Of a stretch of 64,000 nucleotides of DNA, positions 10,516 through 22,819 are shown piece by piece. Within the stretch, counting starts at the first letter, position 1. Each line of letters starts with the position of its first letter. A program made the position numbers and the translations under genes. The notes under the pieces were generated by a model that saw nothing but the letters and a program-made list of their open reading frames with translations, was not told where the DNA came from and did not search any database. Origin of the DNA: Rhododendron vialii (taxonomy: Eukaryota; Streptophyta; Magnoliopsida; Ericales; Ericaceae); contig NC_080557.1 in assembly GCF_030253575.1 (NCBI RefSeq), positions 43,600,501 to 43,664,500 on the forward strand, read 5' to 3'.

Positions 10516-13500
10516 ATGGATCCAATACCTTCTGTAGAGTCTGTGGAAAATGGGATTTCTCAAAAGGTACTTCTTTCTCGTCCTCTAGTCTAAAATAAGA
10601 CCCAGTTCTTTGTTTTTGTTTGGTTTTAATTGATCTTGCAATTTATGACATTATTTTGTTCTTGTTGATTAATTTTGATTTATGGGTTCGTATTGAATGG
10701 ACTAGGGGATGATCATTTAGTTGGTTTCTTTGCAAGGGTTTCGCATTATAGGACAAATGGTGTGTTGAACAAATATGGAATTTGTATAGTATGCACAATT
10801 GCACGTAGAATGTCCAAGAACAAGGACCTGTGACGACCGGGTATCCAAATGTGGGCAATACTAGGGATCGCAATTTTAGAAATACAAACTCCGGACACAA
10901 CTGTATCCGGAACCGTTTGATGCACGTAGGCCCGCGTATATCGAACGGCTCTGCATCCGGAGTTGTGTTATAGAGTTGCGTTCGTAGACTCTTTTTTTTT
11001 TTTTTTTGTTTCTGGAGAGATTCATTATACGGAAGAACGTCACAGGATTTAAAGAGTATTTCCTAATGCAAGGGCAGGGATTTTATGCCTGCAATGATAA
11101 ATTGAAATTTCACCAAGAAATTAGAGGATTCGGTGATTAGCTTTATGCATGTGACTACAGTGAAAACCAGCCACGGTCGAGTTAGCGTTTTGATTGTAGG
11201 AATGTGCATAAGATATTCAATGCTGCTTCCCTTAATTTCCAAGAAACGGAAGCCATGCAAGATCTTTGAATGTTCCTTCAGTCTTTTTTTTTTAATCTGT
11301 AATACTGATATGGTTGTTACCTTCATCAGAATGCAAAGAAGGTGTCATGTTCCACAATGCTTACGTTAGCTTATCAGAGTCTTGGAGTAGTTTATGGCAA
11401 TCTCAGTACCTCTCCTCTCTATGTTTACAAAACCACTTTCTCCGGGAAACTGAGCCTCCACGAGGATGATGAGGAGATATATGGCGTGCTTTCTTTTATT
11501 TTCTGGACATTTACTCTCATTGCTCTCTTCAAGTATATCTTCATTGTGATGTCGGCCAATGACAATGGTGAAGGTACGGTTAGACCTTTCATGGCTCTAT
11601 CTCCTGCTTAATAAAAAACAAACGATTAATTGTGTACAAATTGTTGCCGAGCAAAAAAAAAAATTTGTGTACAAATTGTTGGTAATTCTGCAATACCAGA
11701 ACAAATTTTTGAGAAGGATTGACGGAGAGAGACATGTAATGAACTTATGTGAGACTGTATTATCCTTCCCAATCACTATTAAACTATTCCAGGAAAATTT
11801 GGAGCTTAACCGAAGAAACATAGAATTGGGCTTGTTTGGCAGCTAGCATTTGCTCCCCTTTCTTATTATTATTTGCAGAGCTACTCTTCTTTCTTGTTAC
11901 TTTTTGTTTATTCTGCCTTCTAGTGATGCCTTTCACACAGAAAGATGGTAGATTTGGTCCAGTGAGATTTAAATGATGAGCCATAAAGGTGCTATGTAAT
12001 TTTAGACATGCTTCTGGCACATTGGTATGGATGGAGAAACTAAATAAAAGTAATGTCATTTTTGTAAGTTGAAATCATTTAGACATTGTAGATAATATGC
12101 AAATAACAAGATATAAATTCTCGGTTTTTTTTTCGTTTTTCGTTTTTCATTTTCCATATTTTTCATTTTACTTCTTTCATTTAAAATATGCTTATAGTTC
12201 CTCGCTTTTGTACGAGGCCTTAAATACTATTTTTTCCTCTTCTTTCCTTCCTTTGAATGGTGATCACTGATCACGATGAAACTTTGGGATCCTGCAATTG
12301 GCCTCTGTGTGTTTTTCCAGTTTTGGTGTTTATAGGTAGTCTTAACAAGAAAAGAATTACTAGCATGCTGCTTACGCTTCATTTACACCTTCTTCTTTTT
12401 CCCCCCTTCTGTTTTGTTAGCTAAACATTCCCATCAGTGAATGGAAATGAAAGATGTGCTGTGTGCTCATTTATTCAGGGCCTACTTGATGGAATTTGAA
12501 GAAAGGAAAGAGTGTGTTTGTCCATTTCAGAGCCTACCTGATGAAATTTTCAACTTTGCCTACATAGTGCAGGTGGTACCTTTGCATTGTACTCGTTACT
12601 ATGTCGCCATGCAAAACTTAGCATTCTACCCAATCAACAAGATACAGATGAGAAGCTGTCTGCATATGCCGTGGAAGGATCAGCAGAAACATGGCAGAGT
12701 TCTGTTCTGAAGTCGTTCTTTGAGAAGAACCCGAAGTGTTGTAAGGGTCTATTGGTTTTTGTTTTGCTGGGAACATGTATGACAATTGGTGACGGTATAC
12801 TCACTCCTGCAATATCAGGTAGCATCTTAGTATTATATTTCAGTCTTGTGTATTCCTCGATCCTCGACTCCTACCATCCCTAAGTGAACACAATGTGGTA
12901 TAGGGTGTAAGCATAGAATTAAAATATAATCCTTTTTCAATGTGTTTATGAAGTTGTAAATTTCAGCTAAAAGCTTTTGAAGTATTGATGTCACGGTACT
13001 TTCTTGTTTCTCCGATTAAATGATGTATCATCATGAGTAGATATTTGTTATGGATATAAGATCGTAAATACAGTAGGGTACTGCAATTAAGAGATTGACG
13101 TGTTTCTTTTTCAGTTCTTTCCGCAGTTTCAGGTGTTAAGCTTAAGTTCACAGGACTTCATGAAAGTAAGTTTTAGTCTCCTTTGCTACAGTTTACGATA
13201 GTCAACACTGAATGTTTTCTGATATCTGATAAAGTAACTGCTTGATTTTTTTTTTCAGACTATATTGTCATGATCTCATGTGTCATTTTGGTGGGGCTTT
13301 TCTCTCTTCAGCATCATGGAACACATAGAGTTGCTTTCATATTTGCTCCAATAGTCACTGCATGGCTTCTGTGCATTGGTGGCATCGGTATATATAACGT
13401 AATCAAGTGGAATCCGCATATATTTCATGCACTATCTCCATTTTACATGTTTAAGTTCCTCAGAAGCACAGGCATTGAAGGTTGGGTGTCCTTAGGGGGA

Positions 13501-15310
13501 GTGGTTCTCTCAATCACAGGTACCTCCTTAATTTTCGGTTTGCATTCTAAATCCTAGTTGCTAGTGAATTTAGCTACTTGAACCTTCATTTTCACATATT
13601 ACCATCTCAGGCATGGAGGCAATGTTCGCTGCTTTGGGACATTTTTCCACTTTGTCAATTAAGGTAATTTCAACTATAAATATGTAACCTGCAACCCATT
13701 AAATTTTAAAGAGATCCCGCATCTTAAGTTTATTTCACCTGTAATCTTGATATTGTAACCTTTTGTATTTATATTCCAGATAGCCTTCACTTTTCTCGTA
13801 TATCCGTGTTTGGTTCTTGCATATTTGGGTGAGGCTGCATTTCTTTCTAGACACCATGAAGATATCCAGAGAAGTTTCTATAAAGCGATACCAGGCAAGA
13901 ATTTATTGGTATACCCACAGCTTGAATTTTTCAATCTTATTGATTCTAATATCCTGTGTGCAGAACCAATATTCTGGCCGGTGTTCATAGTGGCCACCTG
14001 TGCAGCTGTGATAGGGAGCCAAGCTGTGATATCTGCCACCTTCTCCATTATAAGCCAGTGCTGTGCATTGAATTGTTTTCCCCGTGTGAAAATTGTTCAT
14101 ACTTCAAGCAAAATATATGGGCAAATATATATTCCGGAGGTCAATTGGACGTTAATGTGCCTCTGTTTAGCTGTGACTTTCGGATTAAGGGATTCAAACA
14201 TGATTGGACATGCATACGGTATCTTTTTTTTTTTTTTGAAATAATTCTGAATTTATAATGTATATCATGAAATTTATACTTTAGGCCTTTTTTTGCTCAT
14301 TTTCTAACTAGAGTGGCTTGTTTTCCTGAGTTTGTGTAGGACTCGCTGTTACTACCGTTATGTTCGTGACAACTTGCTTAATGGCAATGGTAATGATAAT
14401 TGTGTGGAAGAAAGCCATCGTCACAACCTTTGCCTTTCTAGTGTTTTTCGGATTAGTGGAGCTTCTTTACCTCTCAGCAGCTTTATATAAAGTCCCTGAA
14501 GGTGGCTGGATCCCGCTTGTGCTCTCCTTTATATTTATGGCCATAATGTTCTTATGGAACTACGGAACGTTGAAGAAACACCAGTTCGATGTAGAAAACA
14601 AGGTTTCAATGAACCGGATACTGGCTTTAGGCCCTAGCCTTGGCATGGTTAGGGTCCCTGGAATTGGACTTGTTTGCTCTAATCTGGTGACAGGAGTCCC
14701 AGCTGTTTTCGGACACTTTGTGACAAACTTACCCGCTTTCCATCATGTTGTGATATTTATCTGTGTCAAATCCGTGCAAGTTCCATACGTGGATGAGAAG
14801 GAACGGTTTCTCATAAGCAGGGTGGGGCCAAAAGAGTATGCCCTGTTCAGGTGCGTTGTTAGATATGGTTATAAGGACTTGCAACAAGAGAACTATGACT
14901 TTGAGGATAAACTGGTATACGCAATCATACAGTTTGTAGAGACAGAAGGAGGAGGTCAGATGCCACCGGTTATAGAATCCTCTCCCAGCCTCACATTGAC
15001 ACATCCAAATCACGAGGGAAGATTTACTCGCTCTTTACCAGATTTTAATGTAACGGTTCTTGGGAATGGGCAATTGGAAGGTTCTTATCTAAAGGACGAG
15101 TCTCTGGACATATTGAAGGCTAGGGAGTCTGGCATTGCTTATATCCTCGGGCATTCTCATGCAAAGGCAAAGAAGCCTTCTTCGATTTTCAAGAAGTTTG
15201 CGATTGATGTTGTCTATGCATTCCTGAGCAAAAACTGTAGGGAACCTGACGTTGCTATGAGTGTGCCTCACACTTCTTTGCTGGAAGTTGGTATGATTTA
15301 CTATGTCTGA
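10516..15310 (+). CDS. KUP/HAK/KT potassium transporter, KUP1-like
   Basis: Encodes a 748-residue K+ uptake permease of the KUP/HAK/KT family, a multi-pass membrane protein thought to couple K+ entry to protons. Exons: 10516-10566, 11330-11573, 12573-12818, 13115-13165, 13259-13519, 13611-13663, 13780-13894, 13964-14218, 14340-15310. All phases join, and the stop is TGA at 15308. Family motifs in order: [20 protein letters not shown] (typical of KUP1/KT1), DDNGEGGT-like '[20 protein letters not shown]', [52 protein letters not shown] and the C-terminal '[11 protein letters not shown]'. The best family match I recall is Arabidopsis KT1/KUP1 (712 aa). Oddities: the conserved Asp of GVVYGD is Asn (residue 41), the 'FADLGHF' Asp is Ala, and intron 7 has a GC donor. 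The start was chosen because [16 protein letters not shown] resembles the KUP1 N-terminus. Confidence 0.95.
13895..13963 (+). other. GC-AG intron (KUP intron 7), 69 bp
   Basis: The exon ends CCAG and the intron begins GCAAGA, matching the AG|GCAAG consensus of GC-AG introns; it ends 'tgtgtgcag'. Removing it joins KAIP to EPIFWPVF exactly as in the family. No in-frame GT donor nearby preserves the frame. The intron is 23 codons long, in frame and without a stop, so retention would insert 23 residues rather than truncate the protein. Confidence 0.85.
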
Positions 15311-16759
15311 CCTCTATAGAGATGTGGATTCTAATTTACCGTTCGCAGAAATATAGTTAGAGACTTAGAGTGAATAGAAGAGATAAGAGAAGGGAAGGCC
15401 TTAAACCATTGAAATGATAGGTCAGTTTTTTTGTTTGAATGCTATCGGAAACGTAAGATACTGAACAGAGCAAGAAGAAACCAAAAATAACCCTGTTTAT
15501 ATGGTTCTTGTTCATAACTACTAATGATCTGGTGGAAATGATGTTTTTCCTGGAGAAGTGTATTCTGTTTCCAGCCAGAAATGCTTTTTGTCGCCAACAT
15601 GTTATTGCAGAAGTAGATGCAGGATTCATCCCAATGTGCTTTGAAGAACATGGGATTGCTTCATTCTTGCATCACCATGGATTTGTTACTGTGCTGTTCT
15701 CGTAATGATTTCCGGATTAACTCGGTTATAAATATGGCAGATGAATCACTTTCCATTTGACCAAAAAATAATAATAATAATATGGCCGATGAACAAGCCG
15801 GGCAAGTGATTGTTCAAGCTTGGTTCTAAAACTTAGTAAGCTTCAAAAATATGTTCGAACTTAGCTTGTTTATGAGACGTGTTTTTCTCAAGTGAGTTTT
15901 AATTGAGCCGATCACGAGTATCTTTAATTTTTAATACTCCACATCATAAGTTTAAAGAACCATGTAAGAGCTCGTTTGAGCGTTATTTGAAAGCTTGACA
16001 AGATTCAAAAGTTGTTCATGTTGCAAATCCATCTTCAACATTTTAACGAACAAACACGAACTCGAACGGGAGTAGCTTTGATTCATCTATTACCCTAATT
16101 ATAAGCCAGTTACAAATGGGAGATTTGATTTGGTTCAAATGTAACTTCACAAATTTCCCAACATGGAAGGAGACTGGGGAAGGATCCTGTGAGAATGAAA
16201 CTCAAGTTAGCGACCATTTACAAAGGTTAGAAAAGGTAGCAAATGGGAAACAAGGGTAGGGGAAGAATTGGCATGTGGACCAATTTTAATTCAAATGTCA
16301 AATGCTTATGCAAAATTTGACATCTGATGTCAAAATTTTTTTTCACCACTTTACCCCAAAACTTCCTAAAATAATAAATTTGACATGTTGGTTGAAGTGG
16401 ACACCTTAAAGATGTCAAATTCTAACATGTCCAATTATTGTGTAAGCCTTGAAAAAATTTAATTGACATTCTCAAATTCGAAGCCAATGTTGGAGATGCT
16501 GTTTAGAGTCTTGAATTAATGCATATCTGTGGAGGAAGAAGAGCATGGAGGAATTAACTTGTTCACACAATATTTTATTTTGGCTTACATCTTTTCTTTC
16601 TTTTCCCTCCATTAAATTTTTTTTTCCCTTTCCTTTTATTTTATCTCCATTTCATGATCAATAGTGGTCCAAAATTCATACACTTCCGTTCTTAAATGAT
16701 AGTCGTCCACTATGACATGACATGTGTTTTTTCGTACACAAAAATAAAATATTGTCATA
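15311..16759. other. KUP 3' UTR then intergenic
   Basis: The first few hundred bases are probably KUP 3' UTR. A 65-codon open frame at 15508-15705 has no known domain. About 15790-16080 carries decayed 'gaacaagccgggc' and 'gttcgaactt' words related to the repeat at 5700-5890. About 16260-16440 contains an imperfect inverted repeat around 'tttgacatctgatgtcaaa'. No gene is supported. Confidence 0.4.
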
Positions 16760-17030
16760 CTACGGGGGTGTCCGGACAAATAAGCCACTTTGGCTTATTT
16801 TTTGTCCTTATTCAAATTTTTTTCGTATCACTTGGCTTATTGTCATTTTTTGGGGATTATTGCATTCTCACGTCAAGAGGAATCTAAAAAGTAAATTTTT
16901 TGACCGAAATCCAATTTTTTTTGAATAAAGACGAAAAAAAATTAATAAGCCAACTTTTTCGTCTTTATTCAAAAAAAATTGAATTTTGGTTAAAATTTTT
17001 TACCTTTTAGACTCCTCATTACAGTCCTCG
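16760..17030. mobile_element. Long-hairpin MITE, Tourist-like family member
   Basis: The left half contains 'ttttttgtccttattcaaa', 'caagaggaatctaaaaagta' and 'ttgaataaagacgaaaaa'. The right half repeats these words as reverse complements, so the whole element can fold back. The same core is present at 22823-23228, 57220-57611 and 62697-62970. The right border is not sharply defined. Confidence 0.65.
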
Positions 17031-17889
17031 TACACAGCAATAACTTTGACCCTTACTTTCTAACCGATTCCTACGCTTTGCAGTACTTTCTGATCGTGCA
17101 TAATTTTTAAAATTTCTTGACGAGTATCAATATTTTTTTTAATTCTATGAATTGAATTCTAAAATATTATAGTAGATGCCGTAAAACTCACAAAGACATG
17201 ATTGAGTTTTAACTATATATCGCAATCTTATGCATTCAAGTGAATATCCATATACATAGAGCAATTCGACTTGCACAACTTCGAATACGATTATACGAAT
17301 ATGTCTCGAACCATTCAATCTTCACGGGTAACCATCTTTGAGTACCATGTGATGTGTCATCAATATATTCATAAAATTCTTTAGTCACGTAGTGAAACAC
17401 ATTCTACCAATACTTTGGATTCCATAATGAAGAGGATAAAAAATTTCACAAGAGAGAAACTTATTCACGGAGGAGCAGTGAATAAGTTGTTCACGGAAAA
17501 CACGTAATCTTACCCGTCCGTTTCGACAATCAACGATTGAGATATGTTTTTAATCTCTGACCGATAATAAATATCTCTTAACGTTTAATAGTTTGTCTTT
17601 CAATTTAGATCATCCAAAATATTTTTGGACGACCAAGATTGGTCTCTGTCAACTTTATTTACGGAACCTCCATAAATAAAGATTTTTCCCTTTTCACAAA
17701 CTCTTCGCATATCCTCCAATATGAAATCAGATCTTAAAAATCTCAGAAATCAATTAAAATCAACAACCGTTTTGAATAATTCAAACCCCCCCTCACAATA
17801 ATTACCTAAATGACAACAGACAAAAGCCTCCTCCCCAAGAAATTACCATAGCCTCCACACCACGCCTTCGTCCTCACTCCTTCCACTCC
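17031..17889. other. Intergenic and PDC upstream region
   Basis: No gene seen. It is AT-rich and includes the distal promoter of the pyruvate decarboxylase gene. No regulatory site can be assigned with confidence other than the TATA box listed separately. Confidence 0.4.
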
Positions 17890-17893
17890 AAAC

Positions 17894-17905
17894 CTATATA
17901 TATAC
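17894..17905 (+). promoter_or_regulatory. TATA box and pyrimidine patch of PDC
   Basis: 'ctatatatatac' lies about 85 bases before the start codon, in C-rich surroundings. It is followed at 17938-17958 by a (CT)n pyrimidine patch, common near plant transcription starts. The placement fits a short 5' UTR. Confidence 0.7.
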
Positions 17906-17986
17906 CCCCCGCACACACAAACACCCACACTCCCATTTTCTCTCTCTCTCTCTCTCCAACACAAACCTAAGATCCATTCTCCCACC

Positions 17987-20900
17987 ATGATCGGAACGCT
18001 CCCCTCCACCACCCCCCAAAACGGCACCGTCCAACCCTCCCACCACGTCTCCACCCCCGACACCGCCACCCTCGGCCGCCACCTCGCCCACCGCCTCGTC
18101 CAGATTGGCGTCACCGACGTCTTCTCCGTACCCGGGGACTTCAACCTCACCCTCCTCGACCACCTCATAGCCGAGCCGGGGCTCAACAACGTCGGCTGCT
18201 GCAACGAGCTCAACGCCGGCTATGCCGCCGACGGATACGCGCGGTCCCGCGGCGCAGGGGCGTGCGTTGTTACGTTCACGGTGGGCGGGCTGAGCGTGCT
18301 CAACGCCATTGCAGGCGCGTATAGCGAGAACTTGCCGGTTATCTGTGTGGTGGGGGGTCCGAACACGAATGATTACGGGACGAACCGGGTTTTGCATCAT
18401 ACGATCGGGTTGCCGGATTTTAGTCAGGAGCTGAGGTGCTTTCAGACTGTTACTTGCTATCAGGTGACAAAATGTGTTTTAAATTGATTTTGGTATCAAA
18501 AAGTCTATGAACACACCATTGGATTTATGGGATCCATGTACGGTTTTGGACACAGTATTGTTCGAAGTTATGTTCTAAATGTGTGCTCATAGCATTGCTT
18601 GGTTTTAGGGTTTCGTAATAGGAAAATTCTAAAATCAGCCCATTGGGCTGACGATAATAGGTGTGTGAATGTGTATTAAAGGATGTAAAAAGTGCACAGA
18701 AATACGTGTTTTTCTTGTCTTTTAGTGTGTTTATCGTCAGCCCAGTGGGCTGACAATAGCAAGACCGTTCATAATATGTGGAAACTTAATTATCAAGTCA
18801 TGCGAAATTGAAATGAACTGGAAAAAGTGTCCATTTGATTTAGAAAATGGGTTTGTGAGGGAATTTTTGTGGCGGAAGGTTGATTGAATTGTGATTGTGA
18901 GATCCAAATATTTGATAGGTTTTTGGTAAGACATATTTGGTAAACTATCAACTGATCCAAATATTTAATGGTTATGGCAATGTTTCTTTGGGTGGTGCTC
19001 AGGGTGTTAAATCACGGTTCGAAAAACGTAACGATGTAACAGCCAATATCGGACCGTATGCATTAGAGGTCCAAAATCTCCTTACTCAATGGCCGATACA
19101 CTATGTATCCAATTATATGGCTTAATTAATGAGCTGATTGTGTGGTTTAAAACCTGGTGGTACTTAAAATTAGCTCTCCTAATGTGATCCGTTCAATTTT
19201 ATGGCTTATTTAATGAGCTGATTGTGTGGTTTACTGTAGGAGTATTATATTATCAACCCACGTCCATTTGATGATCATGTTTGTGTGGTTTTTGTTTTTG
19301 CATTCTTGAATCTCTTTTAACAGAAAGATATCCTGTTATGAACTTCTGGGAAAAATCTGGAGGTGTTCTGTTTGGTTGAATCTTAGCAAATTATACAATT
19401 GACGAGTTCTTTTTATTTTATTTGTTTTTCCAACAAACTAACTTGGTTGATTTCAAAAAAAAAAATTGATGGTTATTGGCAACTTTTGCAATCTGACTAT
19501 ACCCTTTCCCTGGAACTTAATGATGTGGCTTGCGGGCAATGTTTATTATCCAAAATATGCTACAATACCCACTCTTATTTGAATCATCTTGAACTTATAG
19601 CGCTTTGCATAAAAGTTCATGCATCAATATTGAACTTATTACCTTTTGTATAAAAGTTTATACTAGTTAAATATAATCACATCAATTTGAATACATGATC
19701 ACATTAATTTGTATGTTATTAGTCTGTCTAATTGTTATGAATTTTTATGCAAATGAAATGAATTTATGCAAACATTGTGCATATTTCTATATGAAATGGT
19801 AGTATGAATTTAGACATTCAGAAAGATATGTACAAACCCAAACACAAATGTGTTACAACAGTTCCCTTGTCGTGGGCAAACAATGATTAGATGCAAAATC
19901 CTCATAGGCCTTTATTTTTGGCATTTTTGCCCTACTGGAAAATCACCATTTACTAATTTGCTGATTTGGGGAAATTTTACAGTGGACTTATTCTTTACCA
20001 AGTAAACTTGATGATTTTATTTTCTACTGTTTATTCGTAGGCTGTTATTAGTAATTTGGAAGATGCACATGAACAAATTGACACGGCCATCTCTACTGCT
20101 ATGAAAGAGAGCAAGCCCGTCTATATAAGCATCAGTTGCAATTTAGCTTCCATTCCTCACCCCACTTTCAGCAGAGAACCCATTCCATTTGCCCTGTCGC
20201 CCCGGTAATTCATCGGACTCTGGATAATCTTTGAAGTAGCTCCTCAATTTTTTGTGAACCCAATTAATTGAGACAATATTTTGTTGGTATGTTATGACAT
20301 CTTGGCACAGGTTGAGTAACAAGATGGGGCTTGAAGCTGCTGTGGAAGCAGCAGCAGCATTTCTTGACAAGGCAGTGAAGCCAGTAATGGTGGGAGGTCC
20401 AAAACTCCGAGTTGCAAAAGCCAATGATGCCTTCGTTGAACTGGCAGATGCTTCTGGTTATGCTGTGGCGGTGATGCCATCCGCGAAAGGAATGTTTCCA
20501 GAGCACCACCCTCGATTCATAGGGACCTACTGGGGTGCCGTTAGCACTGCATTTTGCGCGGAGATTGTGGAATCAGCAGATGCTTACTTGTTTGCTGGCC
20601 CCATTTTCAACGACTACAGCTCGGTCGGGTACTCCCTCCTCCTCAAGAAGGAGAAGGCAATCATCGTGCAGCCTGATCGGGTGGTGATTGCCAATGGGCC
20701 CACTTTCGGATGCGTATTGATGAAGGACTTTCTCATTGCACTTGCAAAGAGGCTTAAACGCAACACTACAGCTCATGAAAACTACAGCAGGATCTTCGTT
20801 GCTGACGGGTTTCCTCTCAAGTGTGAACCAAGTGAGCCTTTGAGGGTTAATGTTCTCTTCCAGCATGTGCAGAAGATGCTTTCACATGATACGGCTGTGA

Positions 20901-21775
20901 TTGCTGAAACTGGAGACTCCTGGTTTAATTGCCAGAAGCTGAAATTACCAGAAGGATGTGGGTGAGTAACAAAATCCTTAAAATTCTTTGGTGTCGAGTT
21001 TATTAATGAACCTTAGAGGACAAAAGTTGGTGTTGCAGGTATGAATTCCAAATGCAGTATGGTTCGATCGGGTGGTCTGTTGGTGCCACCCTTGGATATG
21101 CCCAGGCAGTACCCGATAAACGAGTGATTGCTTGCATTGGAGATGGAAGCTTCCAGGTATGAACAACGCCCAGTGTAAAAATGAATTTTTGTTTAAAAAA
21201 AAACCCATTTTAGTTTTCTATGCTTTGTAGCTGAATCCAATCCAATCCCTTTGTTCTACTCGCTTCAACACATAACTGAAACCTTGAAGGAACTTTTAAA
21301 AATTTCAGAAATGATTTTGGTTGACAGGTGACTGCACAAGATGTGTCGACCATGATTCGTTGCGGGCAAAAGACCATCATTTTCCTGATAAACAATGGGG
21401 GATACACCATAGAGGTTGAAATCCATGACGGACCATACAATGTCATTAAGAACTGGAACTACACTGGACTAGTTGATGCTATCCACAATGGTGAAGGCAA
21501 TTGCTGGACAATGAAGGTTAGATGATCTCAATACTGTAAACTGGAAATTTGGAACTGCAGAAATCAGGTGCTTGACAGTTTATTATGTGTGTTTTTTTCC
21601 ATAGGTACGCTGTGAAGAGGAGCTTATTGAAGCAATTGAAATGGCAACTGGTGAGAAGAAGGATTGTCTCTGCTTCATTGAAGTGATTGTACACAAGGAT
21701 GATACAAGCAAAGAGCTACTTGAGTGGGGATCCAGGGTGTCTTCTGCCAATAGCCGTCCTCCAAATCCACAGTAG
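17987..21775 (+). CDS. PDC: Pyruvate decarboxylase
   Basis: Encodes a 589-residue ThDP-dependent pyruvate decarboxylase (pyruvate to acetaldehyde and CO2), the committed cytosolic step of ethanol fermentation under low oxygen. Exons: 17987-18463, 20041-20204, 20311-20961, 21039-21156, 21328-21516, 21605-21775 (TAG). All phases join. Visible features: [16 protein letters not shown]; catalytic Glu in [16 protein letters not shown] (E74); HHTIG (H137-H138); the central FAD-like domain '[11 protein letters not shown]'; and the ThDP/Mg motif GDGSFQ at 465-470 leading to [10 protein letters not shown] at 490-499. The C-terminus 'SRPPNPQ' is the usual plant PDC ending, and the length is near the usual 590-610. 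The ATG at 17987 is the first after the TATA box. Exon 1 is strikingly C-rich compared with the later exons. All key residues are present, so it should be active. Confidence 0.97.
18630..18758. repeat. Inverted-repeat MITE in PDC intron 1
   Basis: 'tcagcccattgggctgacga' (about 18635-18654) and 'tcgtcagcccagtgggctga' (about 18733-18752) are reverse complements with one mismatch. Each is itself nearly palindromic. About 80 bases separate them. The arrangement looks like a small fold-back element. Confidence 0.65.
18764..20040 (+). other. Remainder of PDC intron 1
   Basis: Intron 1 spans 18464-20040 (1577 bp), the longest in the gene. It has no coding sequence I can support. 'aattaatgagctgattgtgtggttta' recurs as a short direct repeat near 19125 and 19210. 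Confidence 0.7.
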
Positions 21776-22320
21776 AACTTCTATCTTGATCCAAGCTTAG
21801 TAGTACTTTCATGGAGTTTATGAGAATGTGAGGCAGATTTGGTTTAGTTTTCTATAGACTTGGCAACTTCGGCTTCTGGTGGTTGAGAATGATTTTTAAG
21901 TATTAGTAACATCTATCTTAATGCTCGGCAATGGTCTAATTTCTTTAGTTATGACATTTTTGTTTTGCTACTAATACTTGTACTTGCTCTGCTATGCACC
22001 TTGAGCGTGCATAGCCCTCGCATACATTTTGTTTGCCTGTTGTGGTGTTGAGAATGAGTGTCTATACATTCAACTCCAATGCAATCATGATCTGTTTCAA
22101 CTCATCGAAGGCCTCTCTCTATTGTTCTGATCCCGAGGGATGAGGCAGGTAGATTGGCATTGGTTTCGTAGTAAATGAGCTACGCTACGCTACCTGATTC
22201 CGAACCAAATGTTCTGTTTTGGATGGTCGAAAAGTCTCTCTGGTTCTATGTTCCAGAAGACATCTCTTGCTACCTTTGAACCAGAAAAGCGGATCATATA
22301 ATCCATTTCCATTTTAATAA
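21776..22320. other. PDC 3' UTR and intergenic
   Basis: Downstream of the PDC stop. T-rich sequence to about 22060 is probably 3' UTR. No gene seen. Confidence 0.45.
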
Positions 22321-22323
22321 CTA

Positions 22324-22531
22324 CCCCCTCCCTCCCATAATAATTTTAGTCCCTTCACAAAATTGCCCTCCAATTTGAAATTGAGAGCTACTACGAGTAT
22401 CACTTTACTTTAAAAGGGGAAGGACAAAAAAGTAAATTCATCAACTTTTGCTCTTTGACTAGTCAAGATGAACATATATTTTGGGACATCCAAAAAAGAA
22501 AAGATGGAAGAAAATTGTGGGACGGAGGGAG
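22324..22531. mobile_element. Stowaway-type MITE
   Basis: Ends 'ccccctccctcccat' and 'gtgggacggaggga' are inverted repeats flanked by TA (22322-22323 and 22532-22533). This is the signature of Tc1/mariner-derived Stowaway MITEs. No coding capacity. Confidence 0.75.
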
Positions 22532-22819
22532 TATATAACTTTCGTACTATTAGGACCCAAGCACTGCTACAGTTACAAATGTCTGCACACAAATGCGGAA
22601 TCGTTTGATACTTTGATATATGCGGGTTCTATTTCTATACGATACATGTGTGATCCACACACATTGAACGACATGAGACACATCTATGTCCAAAGCGTTT
22701 TTCTAACTATCCTTATGTCTCTCACCAGCTAAATTTCAACTTGATCCTCTTGGATACTCGGTTTTCAAGGTGGGTTGCACTCAAGTTTTAGTATGTATTT
22801 GTATCATCTGGTATTAAGA

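Noticed and set aside
13810..14244. 144-codon open frame reading through the KUP exon 7/8 junction
   Set aside because: It includes the 69-bp GC-AG intron and runs into intron 8; splicing restores the family sequence, so it is not a separate gene.
17806..18400. Minus-strand frames of 135 and 168 codons opposite PDC exon 1
   Set aside because: They are by-products of the C-rich codon use of PDC exon 1 and show no domain or splice support.
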